Part shown: positions 11,549-23,559 of the stretch, one piece after another
Position numbering within the stretch: the stretch's first letter is position 1
Layout of the letters: the number at the start of each line of letters is the position of its first letter
Assembly (NCBI GenBank): GCA_027575805.1
Contig: JANBPU010000037.1
Location: forward strand, 43,303 to 107,302
From: Mycoemilia scoparia
Taxonomy: Eukaryota; Kickxellomycota; Kickxellomycetes; Kickxellales; Kickxellaceae
Direction of reading: 5' to 3'
Length of the DNA stretch: 64,000 bases
Notes under the pieces: model-generated
The model's input: only the letters and a program-made list of their open reading frames with translations
What the model was told of the DNA's origin: nothing
Databases searched by the model: none
Translations under genes and position numbers: made by a program

Positions 11549-14500
11549 ATGGCTCATGCTGAGACACGTTTCGATTCAGGGATCGCCATGTCTGCTCCCC
11601 TGCCATTAGAATCAAAGTCACGCTTTGGCGAATATAATAATGGGCAGAATGGGGCTAGTCCTTCGACCCCAATTACGAGTCAGACACAACCGCATGGTCA
11701 TAATGCTTTTCCACAAATGAATGGTGGAGGAGACAGGCTCAATGCGAGGCAATCGTATTTAGGAAACTATCCCAAAGGCTCCATTGCCAACACGGCGGAA
11801 TGCGCAACGGTGGATAGTGAAAGCGTCATAATATCATTGCAAACCGACCCGAAAAACGGGCTGTCCAGGCAGATAGTAGCGCTTAGACAGCAGCTTTATG
11901 GCCGTAATATTCTGGAGCATGAAGAAGAGGACAGCATACTTAAAAAGTTTGTTGAAAACATTGTAACAAACTCTCTAGTCATGCTACTATTCGGATCGTC
12001 TGTAGTTTCGCTTCTACTTGGAAATTATGACGACGCCTTTAGTATTGCTTTGGCTATCCTTATCGTTTCAACCGTTGGTTTCGTACAAGAGTACAGATCC
12101 GAAAAGTCCCTCGAGGCGCTTGGCCAGCTTGTCCCAAACAATTGCCATGTTATTCGTGACGGCCAGGATCTGCACTTGCTGGCAGACGAGCTCGTCCCAG
12201 GAGACATTGTCCGAGTCTCAACTGGCGATAGGGTTCCTGCTGACCTACGCATTATAGAAGCACATCATCTGGATATAGATGAATCAAACCTGACTGGCGA
12301 AAGCGAGCCAGTACGCAAACAGTCCGGCCCTGTGGTTAGTGGCGCCGATCTTCCCCCCGGATACGAGCTTCCCTTGGCAGAGAGATCAAACATTGGGTTT
12401 ATGGGGGCCCTTGTTCGCCACGGACATGGTGTTGGTGTCGTGGTTGCAATAGGCAAAAAGACCGAATTTGGACGCATTCACTCTATGATGAAGGATATGG
12501 AGGTTCCCCGTACACCATTGCAGAAGGGAATGGACAAGCTTGGCACGCAGCTGTCGTATATTTCATTTGGTGTAATAGGCTTGATCATGCTTATTGGTGT
12601 AATACAAGGTAAAAGCATTTTCGAGATGTTTACTATCAGTGTCAGTTTGGCTGTTGCTGCTATTCCTGAAGGATTGCCCATTGTTGTCACAGTCACACTG
12701 GCTTTGGGAGTATATAAGATGGCCAAGCGCAAGGCAATTTGCAAAAAGCTGCCATCAGTGGAGACGCTGGGTTCGGTCAATGTTATATGTGTGGACAAAA
12801 CTGGAACACTGACAATGAACTCGATGGAGGTCGAGTATCTGTACACAGTAAGAGATGGTCTTTGCCGAATCACTGAAGGTGTTTACGGTACAATTAACAG
12901 CACCCTAGGCTTCACCCAGCTTCTTCGTGCTGGAAACTTGTGCAATAACGCAAAAAGCGATGCGAATGGCAAGTATATTGGACAGCCAACTGACATTGCC
13001 ATGCTTAAAGTATCCGTCGACATCAGACGCAATGACGATCGCCCCAGTGTTAAAAGGGTGAGAGAAATACCATTTGACTCTGAGACCAAGACAATGATTG
13101 TAGAGTGCCAGGACCCTTTGAGCAAGGAACTGTCTACCGCGCATAGTACAGTGTATATAAAGGGTGCACTTGAGGTTGTTCTTAAGCACTGCCGCTATTA
13201 CTATGACCACGAAAGCGGCAGCCGTGTCCTGGATGAAGCCATGCTCTCAGCCATCAACAGCAACTCAGAGCAACTTGCGGCTCGTGGGCTAAGAGTAGTT
13301 GGCGTTGCCTATGGTAAAAAGGAAGAAGATATGGTGTTTATTGGCTTCCAGGCCATGAGAGATCCTATCCGGCCAAGCGTACGGCCTACTGTTGAGAAGC
13401 TTATGCAGGCAGGCGTTCGGGTCATAATGATTACTGGGGATTCCCAGTCCACGGCCATGTCTGTGGCTCAGGATGCTGGCATCTCCATACCATCGAGCCC
13501 AAATGCGTGCATAACCGGTGCTGAGATCGACACGTTGTCTGAGGCACAGCTTGGCGAGCGTATTCGGAGTGCATCCGTATTTGCCAGGACTACGCCGAAC
13601 CACAAGGTGAAAATTGTAAAGGCAATACAGGCCAGCGGTAACGTTGTGGCAATGAGTGGTGACGGGTTAAATGATGCGCCAGCATTACGGCTGGCGGATA
13701 TTGGCGTATCAATGGGATCTGGCACTGATGTTGCCAAGGAGGCAGCCGACCTTATTCTTGTCAACGATGATCTGTCTACTATTCTCGCCGCAATGGAAGA
13801 AGGAAAGGGGATCTTTTATAACATCCAGAACTTTCTTACTTTCCAACTCAGCACGAGTGTTGCTGCATTGTCGCTAGTTGCTCTGTCAACGCTCTTTGGT
13901 CTTCCCAATCCCCTCAATGCTATGCAGGTTCTATGGATCAGTAAGTTCCAGCATGTTCATTATTATGTATCTTGCCACGCTCTTTTTATCCGGATTGGAA
14001 ATAACTAAAAACACACGATTTCCTATTAAAATGCAGATATTCTTATGGACGGTCCACCGGCCCAATCTCTGGGCGTTGAGCCTGCTGACCCAATCGTGAT
14101 GAGACAGCCGCCTCAGCCAAAAGGGACTCATGTTTTGAACCGCAAGGTTTTGACCAGGATTTTGACATCCGCCATTATAATAGTTGTGGGAACAATGTCA
14201 GTATACATCTACGAGATGCAGGATGGAGTCGTGACTGCTAGAGACACAACCATGGTAAATATAAATGATGTATTAATTCTATCAAGCATATCATTTGTAA
14301 AATACTAATAACAGTGTTTTATAATCTATTTTAGACATTCACGACTTTTGTTTTATTCGACATGTTCAATGCGCTTGCTTGTCGTTCCTCAAGGCGGACA
14401 ATCACGGAAGCTGGTTTCTTTTCAAATAAGGCATTCAACTATGCAGTGGCAGGATCTTTGCTTGGACAACTCTGTGTTGTGTACCTGCCATTCTTCCAGT

Positions 14501-14685
14501 CCATCTTCCAAACCGAGGCATTGTATCTATCAGACATATGCATCCTTGTAGTCCTCACATCAAGCGTCTTTTGGTTTGGAGAAGCAACAAAGTGTTGGGG
14601 ATGGTCTTTGTTCAGCAGACTCCAAGGCAAATCAGACACTACAAAATACGATGAGACCTATGATATTCCAATGAAAATTGTTTAG
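11549..14685 (+). CDS. PMR1: Golgi Ca2+/Mn2+-transporting P-type ATPase (SPCA/Pmr1)
   Basis: Pumps Ca2+ and Mn2+ into the Golgi for secretion, glycosylation and ion homeostasis. Three exons (11549-13940, 14037-14254, 14335-14685) encode 986 residues, close to fungal Pmr1 length. Visible P2A features are LTGESEPV in the actuator domain, [20 protein letters not shown] in M4 (about residue 370), the phosphorylation site CVDKTGTLT with Asp at about 416, and the hinge [16 protein letters not shown] at about 705. Joining exons 1 and 2 restores [20 protein letters not shown], the SPCA-type M6 sequence that distinguishes it from SERCA. The first 80 residues are hydrophilic and low in complexity. Reading through the first intron hits a stop soon after the donor, which supports splicing. 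Confidence 0.95.
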
Positions 14686-16137
14686 AATTTATGTCCATAT
14701 CATTATATATTTTTTATTTATTCGTTTCCAAATTAAACCCAATTCTGCATCATATACCAATGTGATATGAATGTGGCTATTTCTCATTATAACTCATGCA
14801 TTACTCTATTGCTACAAGATCATTGATGTGCTATTGTAGCGTGATACAGCTTTGTCATTATTACATTGCCTCAACATCCCACTATGATGGCTAACAGAAG
14901 TGAATATACCTGGCACTGCCTGGCCTTCAATACATATCGTATTTGTCCGCAGATTTTATACTATTTCAAGCAAAACTGTATCCAGGGAGGTGTGATGCTG
15001 GCCCAAAAGGCTGTATTTTGGTTGGGGAGCTATTTGGCGTGGCAACTTCCTTGGCTAAAGCGACCTCCGATCTTTTGGCAGAACCTCTATAAAATGTGAA
15101 TATGGCAGCGTGCTCAACATTCCTTCCCCCGCTGATCCACAAACATTGCAATTTTACCTGAAATTCTGCCCAGTCGACAATGCTATGGAAGGCGATTCGC
15201 TTTGTTAGTGATTAGTATGGATCGAGAAACAGAATACGTTGGTCAAAGCGGCTGAAGCAGTATCAGTTTGTGCGATTCGTAGCCACGCGAACTCCATGCC
15301 ACTTGTAACAGAATAACAGCCAGTTGGCTTTGTCTTTATTGCCTTAAAAATTATATAATGACCAAGTGGCGCGCATGAATTAATACCCTAAACACAGGTT
15401 TGGGGAGCAATTTGGTAGCTACATTCTCTCTGGTACTCCGCACTTGGCAAAAAGAATCGAGAAACAGCATTTGATAATTCAAGACCAACCATAGGAAAGG
15501 ACCTCCTTGATTTGCAGCCATTTTGGGTAAGAAAGTCAGGGATTAATTGTTTCCCGTTATCGCGGGATCAGCTCAGGTTGGATGTTATCTGTCAAGCCAG
15601 AATGGCATGTCCACTCAGAATTCTAGGTGAAATGCAAATGATGTCACTCATTGGGTTATGTGACAATGGCGCTGAATTCTATGTACAGCTTGTGAAGCTG
15701 GGTTTTAAAGGGACGCAGGCATATGTGTCCAAAGGAAGTCTCAATTGGCTGTATGTGTGCGAATTGGGTACAATCCGCCATAGAAATTGGGCGCCCAGAT
15801 CTGGTGCATAGACCTGAGTAGACTCTTTATTGGCCAATTTAGTGGGGCGTTTCAGACTTAGTTTACCTCCCTCCTTACTAGCAATAATGATTTGGAGACA
15901 AAGGCAGCCATGTATACAAAAATTACTAAACTAAGTCTCCCTGTTCAGACTTGATGTTTGGGCCGCTCCTGCTTTAAAAGCCTGCTCCATGGACTGTGCT
16001 GTGCATCCACACCAAGAATCATCTTTTTCTCTTTCACTATATATTTCTACATTTTTAGATTGTATTCATTACGATTCTCTTCATATCATTGCCCGTAAGG
16101 TCCACCCATATACCATTAGCATAAATACATAGAAACC
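14686..16137. other. Spacer between PMR1 and PRO1
   Basis: No gene is supported; the longest frame (99 codons near 15512) looks random. It contains a perfect 12-base inverted repeat, AGACTTAGTTTA at 15854-15865 and TAAACTAAGTCT at 15927-15938, about 200 bases upstream of PRO1. Confidence 0.55.
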
Positions 16138-17913
16138 ATGAGCAACAACGACTCGCAATCAGGCTCTCCAAACGAAGCAAGGTCTGGCACTACCTCCCCA
16201 AGCCTCAGAAGCCAGCGCTCAAATCAAAATGCATTCATTACCAACGTCGAAAAGCACGGCGGGCCTCGCCGCAGGCATAACCGCACTGGCTCCAGATCTG
16301 TTTCCCGTTCTCGCCCAAGCTCCCCAACTGGGTCCGTTGTTAGCGACATAAGCAGTGCCAGCGGAAAGTCCTTGACAATTGTGCTGAAGCTGGGAACAAG
16401 TTCCATTTGCGATCCCGACACGCATCTGCCTCTACTAGCGAACCTTTCTAGAATTGTTGAGACCGTGATCAAGCTCAAACACTTTGGGCATAGAGTCATT
16501 CTTGTCTCTAGTGGTGCTGTCGGCGTAGGCCTGCGAAGACTGGGTATCCCTAGCCGCCCTTCTGAGCTTGCCCTTGTTCAAGCAGTAGCAGCTGTTGGGC
16601 AAGGAAGACTGATGGCCCTCTGGGACGATCTTTTTGGACAGCTTGGGCAGCCAATCGCACAAATATTGTTGACACGAAACGATCTTTCTCAGGTAAGAAA
16701 ATGTAATATGTTGTAAAGTATATTACATTGCTCAAACACAAGCCGACTTTTGAGAAGCTATTGTCCTTTGGCATTGCATCCATTGCCATCTGCTAGAGTG
16801 GTCATGATAACACAACAAAATTCAGTTACTAAATAGCCGAAGTTGCATGTGCATAATCACAAACCGCCTTTTCTGACTCATCTAACCGTATGATTTATGT
16901 TTTTATGTATTTAGCGCACGCAATATCTCAATGCATGCAATACATTTGAGGCACTTTTGGAAATGGGCGTAGTCCCCATTGTAAATGAAAACGACACAGT
17001 CAGTGTTGGCGAGATCCGCTTTGGCGACAACGACACGCTAAGCGCCATCACTGCTGGGATGGTCCATGCGGACTATCTATTCCTGCTTACTGATGTAGAC
17101 TGCTTGTACACAGACAATCCTCGCCGGAATCCAAACGCCAAACCGATCACCACCGTCACGGATATCAGCGCTCTTCGTGAAATCGTGGACGTGTCGTCAA
17201 GCGGCAGCTCGGTTGGTACTGGTGGAATGGCCACTAAGCTAATTGCTGCTGAGCTTGCCACGGCTGCTGGTGTAAACACAATCGTCACGCGTAGCTTCAA
17301 CCCAGAAAAAATAGTTGACATTGTCGAATACTTCTCCAATCCAGATATCTCTCCAGACGCGCCATCTCCAAACAATGTTTTGTGTACCCGGTTTATTGCC
17401 AACAAGAGGCCCATGATTGATAGAAAATGGTGGATTTTGCACGGGATGCGCTGTGCAGGAACCATTTACTTGGATGCCGGTGCTGTTGTCGCCTTGGCCA
17501 AGTATAAAAAGTCTCTGTTTGCAGCTGGTGTCAGGAGGGTCTCCGGAAACTTCTCATCCAACCAGTCTGTTCGTGTTGTATACGAGGTTGAGACAGAAAC
17601 CAAGGAGGAGGATGAGGATCTTGACAGGGATGAAGAGAGAGTAAAAAGTGCCGTACCACAACAAAATGAAGTTATTGAGATCGGTCATGGCCTAGTGAAC
17701 TATACCAGTACAGAGATCAACCGTATCAAGGGGCACCATAGCTCCGAATTCAACGACCTGCTTGGATACTGTGATTCCGACAACATAATAAACCGCGGAA
17801 ACTTGGTAGTCACTGTCCCAGAAAATATCATTGATGATGTTTTCATTTCTAAAATAGTTCAAAATAAGATCAGAGCTGAGCAACGCGCACCAATGCCTGT
17901 TACTTCATCCTAG
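16138..17913 (+). CDS. PRO1: Glutamate 5-kinase (first step of proline synthesis)
   Basis: Phosphorylates L-glutamate to gamma-glutamyl phosphate, the feedback-controlled first step to proline. Two exons (16138-16692, 16915-17913) give 517 residues. After about 75 Ser/Arg-rich residues comes the amino-acid kinase domain, with [52 protein letters not shown] and the nucleotide-binding [11 protein letters not shown]-terminal PUA domain follows from about residue 400 ([13 protein letters not shown]), interrupted by an acidic insert near [12 protein letters not shown]. The kinase-plus-PUA layout is normal for fungal and bacterial G5K. The basic Ser-rich N-terminal extension is unusual and could be a regulatory or phosphorylated tail. 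Start choice: this ATG is the first in frame and no later Met precedes the kinase fold. Confidence 0.95.
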
Positions 17914-18767
17914 ATCAAATAGCACCTGTTTTTATAAACTTCACACAATTTTATACTATACTATACTAGTCCTTTTTAATAATAGAAATTAGATATAGCG
18001 AGGTTTCTTTGATGATAGCAAGCAAATTAAATGTTTAACATGTTGGTTTATTTATTTTTATTATATCACTTTTTAGGGCTTGGCTTTACATCATAAAAGT
18101 GATTGAATTTTGCGTCCAAAATTCATTATGGCAAACATATGAGTCAATATTTTTGAAGGGTTAATTGTTACTAGTAAAACTGGACATTTATTTTGGCTGT
18201 GATTGCTGCCCCTATAAACACTGACCACCACCAAAAGGTACCTTTCAAAAATTATTACCCACATTCAGGGACAAACTTAATAAACACATTACATTTTGGC
18301 AGTCTATTATTAACCATTACAGACATTGCTTCACCCGAAAGTGATGCCTCGAAGATTCGGTCTTTGTTAAACACATTTTTCGAGATACAGCCATACCATA
18401 TTATGTACATTTTTACTTTTGGTCAAAACTTTTCAAACATAAAAGAAAAGGCAGAATTATGGTGCTAATTTTTGTGGTGTTTTAGTGTTTCATTTGGTTC
18501 AGAATGATTAATACCAAAACCTACAGATCTTAAGTATCTGAAAAAAGTTATTAAAATTTTAAGCTTAATGCTTAGTTGTTCTGTAGTGTTTTAGCAAAAT
18601 ATTTTTTCAGGTTGGGTGCAAGCGTGCATTGCGAGTAATCAATCATTAAATCCATATTCCTTTCATGATACCCTTTATAATAAACATATTTTGCGAACCA
18701 TCCACACTCGAAAAGAACTGTAACGGCCACAACGAAACGCACAGGATATTTGAATGTCTATTTGAGT
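17914..18767. other. Convergent spacer PRO1 / SNU13
   Basis: AT-rich 3' sequence. It holds one family-1 element (18136-18264) and no coding sequence that I can support. Confidence 0.55.
18136..18264 (+). repeat. Family-1 MITE-like element, copy E
   Basis: The left end ATATGAGTCAATATTTTTGA and the inverted right end (AAAAATTATTACCCACAT) enclose TACTAGTAAAACTGGACATT and GCTGTGATTGCTGCCCCTAT, as in copy B. Same orientation as B. Confidence 0.8.
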
Positions 18768-19370
18768 TTAGATGAGAAGCTTTTCGATCTCATTGCGAAT
18801 CTGGAGGATCTGCTGCTTGAGGTCGGAACCTTCGTTAGATGTAACAGAGGCAGCAACTACGGGGCGGGAAACACCACATGCACGACCCAAGGCTACCTTG
18901 GAGGGAACAAACACATATGGGACATTCTTGTCTTCGCTGAGGAGGGGAAGATGCAAAATAATCTCAATGGGGGCAGCATCGGCAGCCATAACAACGAATT
19001 CGGAGATACCACGGTTGAGGGTCTTTGTAGCTTCGTTGGCACCCTTCTTGAGCTGTTTGTAGTGAGAGGCCTGTTGGACAATATCAAGGATCTGTTGGCT
19101 AAGGTCGGTTGGGGCAAGTGGGAATGCTTTTGGGTTAACCTCGGCCTTGGTGTCAGCCTTGACCTTGCTATCAGCCTTCTTGTCGGCAGAAATAGGGTTG
19201 AACTTTTGGGAAGTTCTCTTTGACTTTTCCTTACCCTAATATTCAATAACAGCATTACAATACATTATGGCGATTAGAATAACAGTGACTCTTAATTTAG
19301 CTGCCTATGTGTTACATTTATAAAAATTGTTGTATGCGTTGCATATCTAAAAGGTGTTGGCGCTTACCAT
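18768..19370 (-). CDS. SNU13: Snu13 / 15.5K U4 snRNP and box C/D snoRNP protein
   Basis: An L7Ae-family RNA-binding protein that recognises the kink-turn in U4 snRNA and box C/D snoRNAs, so it acts in splicing and rRNA modification. Two exons on the minus strand (19368-19370 and 18768-19235) give 156 residues. Exon 1 is just the ATG, followed at once by a GTAAGC donor. Exon 2 opens [12 protein letters not shown]. The core is nearly diagnostic: [40 protein letters not shown] and [15 protein letters not shown]. Usual Snu13 begins near the NPKAFPL motif and is about 126 residues, so this protein has roughly 30 extra Lys/Asp-rich residues. Without the micro-exon no upstream in-frame ATG is present in exon 2. 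Confidence 0.93.
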
Positions 19371-19781
19371 TTTATCAGAAATTAAAAAATAAATACTCGT
19401 ATATATATATATATGTACGTGTGTTTGGACTAAAAATAAAGAGAAAGTTGGGTAGCTTTTTGGAGCTGACTGTCTCTAGAAAAGATCACTATCCCAAGAA
19501 AAAAATTTACTTTATGATTAAAAAAGTTTCTGATCAGACCTTGTGATTAAAAAATTTAATAATGAATTTTGTGGTTCGAAATAGGCTTGATGCTAATCTC
19601 GGTGTTTTGAGATGATTGCAAAGAATTGTTTTATAAAGACCGCCAAAAAATACATAATTGTGAACGTTTAAAGGACTTTTTAATTTCTAGAGTTATGTAT
19701 GCAAAAAGTACCAATGGTTATGTGGCAGAGTCTTAATTTTAAACGACCAAATTCATAATATTATAGAATATACAGTAAAAG

Positions 19782-22700
19782 TTAAGAGTGATTATGCGAC
19801 TGTTCATCACTTTCCCCTTGATTCTGAGCATGGCTTGTTTCCTGACCAAAAGATCTGGCAACTGGTGTTTCGCTTGTCGAAAGATGCTCGTTCTGTGTCT
19901 GAAGTCTAATAGGATCAAGATTGTTTTGGCGGTTGACCGGTGGTCTGTTGTTGTTGCGTGCCTCATTTGCAGCAGCTATACGATTGTTTCTGATATATAT
20001 GAGGTATGCAACAATAAAGCACAGCACTATTATAAAAGTGTTTTCGGCCCAGTGGTCAGTGATCTCAAAGTCGTCGCTGTGATGGGTCCTTGCTTGTCTG
20101 GAGCGGCTGTCTCTGGGACCGTCCTGTTGTTGCTGGTCCTGCTTGTTGTCCCATATCTCCCAATCATCAACATTGTCTGGCATCTCGTTGTCTAGGTCCA
20201 AATAGTTTTCTCTCGTATACTCAAGACCATCTTTATTGTCATATTTTATTGGAAGTGGCTCATTTGAATCGCTATCATCGCTCTTTTTGTTGGCTATGGG
20301 GTTAGGTGCAAAGAAAAGTGGGTTCTCGCCAACATACTCGCCTCTTATCCAGGCAAACAGGTATTTGACTGTCAACCTCGCCAAAGAGAGGTATATCGTC
20401 AGCGCAGCTTCTGGGTTGGTCTCAAGACATCTGTCATACCATCGCTTTGCCAAGTGGAAGTCGCGAGGAAGCCCAATTCCCTCTTCGTACATCCAACCCA
20501 GATTCCACATGGCCATACTGTTTCGCTCTTTATCCGCTGCTATAGTATATATCGCTGCCGCTTTCTCGGGACTGGTCTTTGCCCCCAGGCCATAGTAGTA
20601 GTGATCCCCCTGCTTTATCCGTGCTTCCGAGTTCCCCTGGTTTGCCGCTCTAGTCCAATACACCAAAGCTTGGTTATAATGGTGAGCTACATCAGCAAAC
20701 AGGGTACTATTCCAATGCGTGCCATCATCATGCCTTTGAATTATGTTGTCAATAAGGTATGCAGAATTAACTTGGCCAATATCATAGCCCATCTCAGCGG
20801 CCTTAGTATAGTATAGTACTGCTGCCTCATAGTTATGATTTTTGTAGGCATTATATGCCGCAGGAATTGGCGAGTAGAGCCAATCACCCTTTTCGCACAC
20901 GACTCTGTAAAGTTCAACTGCCATACTGCAGGTTTGCTGTGTTCCAATCCCTTTCTCAAACATTTCAGCAGAATAAAACGATCCAAGGAAGCTCCCATGA
21001 TGTGCAGTGGAATAGATATGTTCAAAGGCTTTGGATGGCTGTGTACTCAACAGAGTTAATCCATAGTTGAGCTGGCCGTTTATGTATTTAGTCTGGGCAG
21101 ACTTTCTAAATAGCTCTTCAGCTTTGGCCAGGTCTTTTGGGATGCCAGTTCCTTCAGAATACATCACGCCGAGTGCATTCATTGCTGCTCCATTTCCCTA
21201 GAAATAGTAGTGTGTGTGTTTAAATAAAATAATTTCAGATTGACACAACGCGCTCCAAAATATAGTATAATATATATATGTTTAAATTAGGACTGAGGAT
21301 TACATACAAGCTTTGCGCCTTTTTGGATCCACTTGAAGGCAACTCCTGCGTCTTTCTTTACACCTTCTCCGCGCCAGTGCATAATTCCTATCATGCCGAA
21401 AGCTTTCCCGGCAATTGCTTTCTTATGGTCTTCAAGATCCGAGCGTAGCTGCCCTGTCTCGTGGATCAACACAGTAGATATTATTTTTCGAAGATAATAG
21501 AGAGACTTTTTGAAGTTTCTGGAGATTTTGTAGTGCCCATTATAATATATCTCTGCCAAGTCGATCTAAAAATATCATTTAGTGTGTTGTCAGTGCTAAT
21601 GTGGGATTTATACAATCATATTTCTATAAGCATGTAGTGCGACCTACCATCCTTGTTAAATCCCCACGGTTTGCCCGGAAGTGGAGCAAATCCAAAAGAT
21701 CTTTTATCTCTTCGGTAGTCTTTGCGACCTTGGAGTCACCGACGTAGTTTATTTCAACTCCATAAATACCCCCATCATCATCGTGGATCTGAAGCTTTGG
21801 AGAGGGCAATTGCCTACCCATGGGTGGGCCGCTATGGTAATAGTTTACGGCTTTTCTTGCCACGGTTTTATAGTATTTAAGCGCTTCATGGCAACTTTCA
21901 GCAGTGCCAATTCCGTATAAATGCCGAAATCCCATCGTGATTTGGGCTTGGGTGTGGCCTTGGTAAGCGGCAAAACTGTAGTACGTGTGCGCCAGGCTTT
22001 GGCTGCGCTCTATACCGCCAAGTCCAGTAGAGTGGTAGAACCCAAGCATATATTGGGCAGTCGCATTCCCAGTCAGATGAGAAAGCCTGTTATAGTGCTG
22101 ATAGGCACTTTTGAGATCAATTCGGCTACCATAGTGGCCAGCAACTTCAATTCCAGCCAGAACATACAAGGCGTCATGGTGATCATGTCTTGCAAGATAC
22201 TTTAGCGTATCAAGCGCACTTTTGAGACCATCGGTGCCCTTTTTATCGAACTTGCGGCCCTCTTTTGAAACCAGGTAGCTATCTTCGTCATTGTCATCAT
22301 CATTAATGTCATCAGAACCACCATTGTATATTATATTGGAAACAAGCTGCACAATGTTTCGTGCAAATGCTCTTGCAGGCTTTGGCAACAACATCGTTAT
22401 AGACATAGAATTATGCGCTCCTGGTCTATAGACGGACCGCTGATTATTTCTCTTTTGCGATGTTAGCTCATAAGCTTGGTACTTTTTCAGAGCCACCATC
22501 GCTTCGCTATATATAGTGTCCAACTGTGGTTTTGATGGTAAATTGACATTCTGAGGTTCATTAGCTACTTTTATTCGACGAGCATTATTGTCTATTTTGG
22601 GCTGAGTTTGATCAGAGACCACAATCTCTGCCAATATCGCCAAGACGCCTATATGCGCAATAGGTATTCAATTAGCATGTGATTTTATACTTCAAGATGT

Positions 22701-22817
22701 GGACTTGGGCATTACATTTCAATTAGCAAGTCAAGCAATCTCTTGTGAATTGATGCAATAATAGCCCGTACCAATGAGTATGTGTATATATGTCGCTGCT
22801 CTCATTAATAATACCAT
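19782..22817 (-). CDS. HRD3: Hrd3/SEL1L, ER-associated degradation adaptor
   Basis: A membrane-anchored luminal adaptor of the Hrd1 ubiquitin ligase that presents misfolded glycoproteins for ERAD. Four exons on the minus strand (22772-22817, 21648-22648, 21308-21565, 19782-21197) give 906 residues. Joining exons 1 and 2 yields a clean signal peptide (MVLLMRAATYIHILIGVLAI). Many Sel1-like repeats follow, such as AQYMLGFYHSTGLGGIERSQ, MNALGVMYSEGTGIPKDLAK and AMWNLGWMYEEGIGLPRDF. One transmembrane helix lies at about 822-842 (TFIIVLCFIVAYLIYI), with a hydrophilic Asn/Gln-rich tail beyond it. A luminal Sel1 array plus a single C-terminal helix is the Hrd3 layout. The signal peptide exists only in the spliced product, which strongly supports exon 1. 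Confidence 0.93.
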
Positions 22818-23275
22818 TCCGTGTTGCGTAGTAAGGAAATTGAGAATAGCTTGGGCTTTGACAGAAGTTCTACATAACACAAACAAGAGAGCAAGCACAT
22901 CAAGTAATGTTGAACAGGCAAATATCACTCCAAACTCGTCACTGTTTACTTGTAAGCCAGATTATGGCTATCACTAGCCTTGGGCCAGGCAAGTTACATT
23001 CCCATTCAAATCATGCAGTACATTATGCAGTACTGCAGTCTGGATTATACCAAACTGCTATCTTGGGGCAACTTTTAGCCTTTCTAGAAAGGGATCCGAC
23101 CAAGACAACGTTCAATGGTGATGCACCACTGGACTTGGGATAGCAAACAGCAACTTTTATTCAAAACAGATGTCAAGTAGCCACCTTGGAGGTCCTCAAG
23201 AAGCGCTCATGAATAATATACCACTATACCAAAACAACATCACTTGTGTGTTGTATTGTCCAGTAAAATGCCAGG

Positions 23276-23442
23276 ACATGTGGCAGAGTAGTCTCCTCTA
23301 AAAGGGTGGTACTAGGATGCTCCCTCGGATACCAGCCAATCGTCACTAAGACTCCAGCTAAAATGTATAGCTTATGGGCCGATTTGCAGAGAATGTATGA
23401 GGGTATCTGTTTGTTCCTTTTTGGTGGAGGGCTTGACATATG
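23276..23442 (+). repeat. Family-2 MITE-like element
   Basis: It starts ACATGTGGCAGAGTAGTCTC and ends with the inverted GGTGGAGGGCTTGACATATG. The interior AAAATGTATAGCTTATGGGC and GCAGAGAATGTATGAGGGTA matches the copies at 4260 and 44290. Confidence 0.75.
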
Positions 23443-23559
23443 GGGGTTATTTTTGAAGGGCGAAAGTTTACTAGTAAAACTGGACATTCACTTGGCTGTG
23501 ATTGCCCCTATAATCACTGGTCACCAAAATTCACTCTTTAAAAATTGTGATCCATATGG
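23437..23559 (+). repeat. Family-1 MITE-like element, copy F
   Basis: The left end CATATGGGGGTTATTTTTGA overlaps the last bases of the neighbouring family-2 element. The interior TACTAGTAAAACTGGACATT and GCTGTGATTGCCCCTATAAT is as in copies B and E. The right end is the inverted AAAAATTGTGATCCATATG. Confidence 0.78.

Noticed and set aside
18750..19223. 157-codon frame antisense to SNU13
   Set aside because: A shadow of the conserved Snu13 coding sequence.
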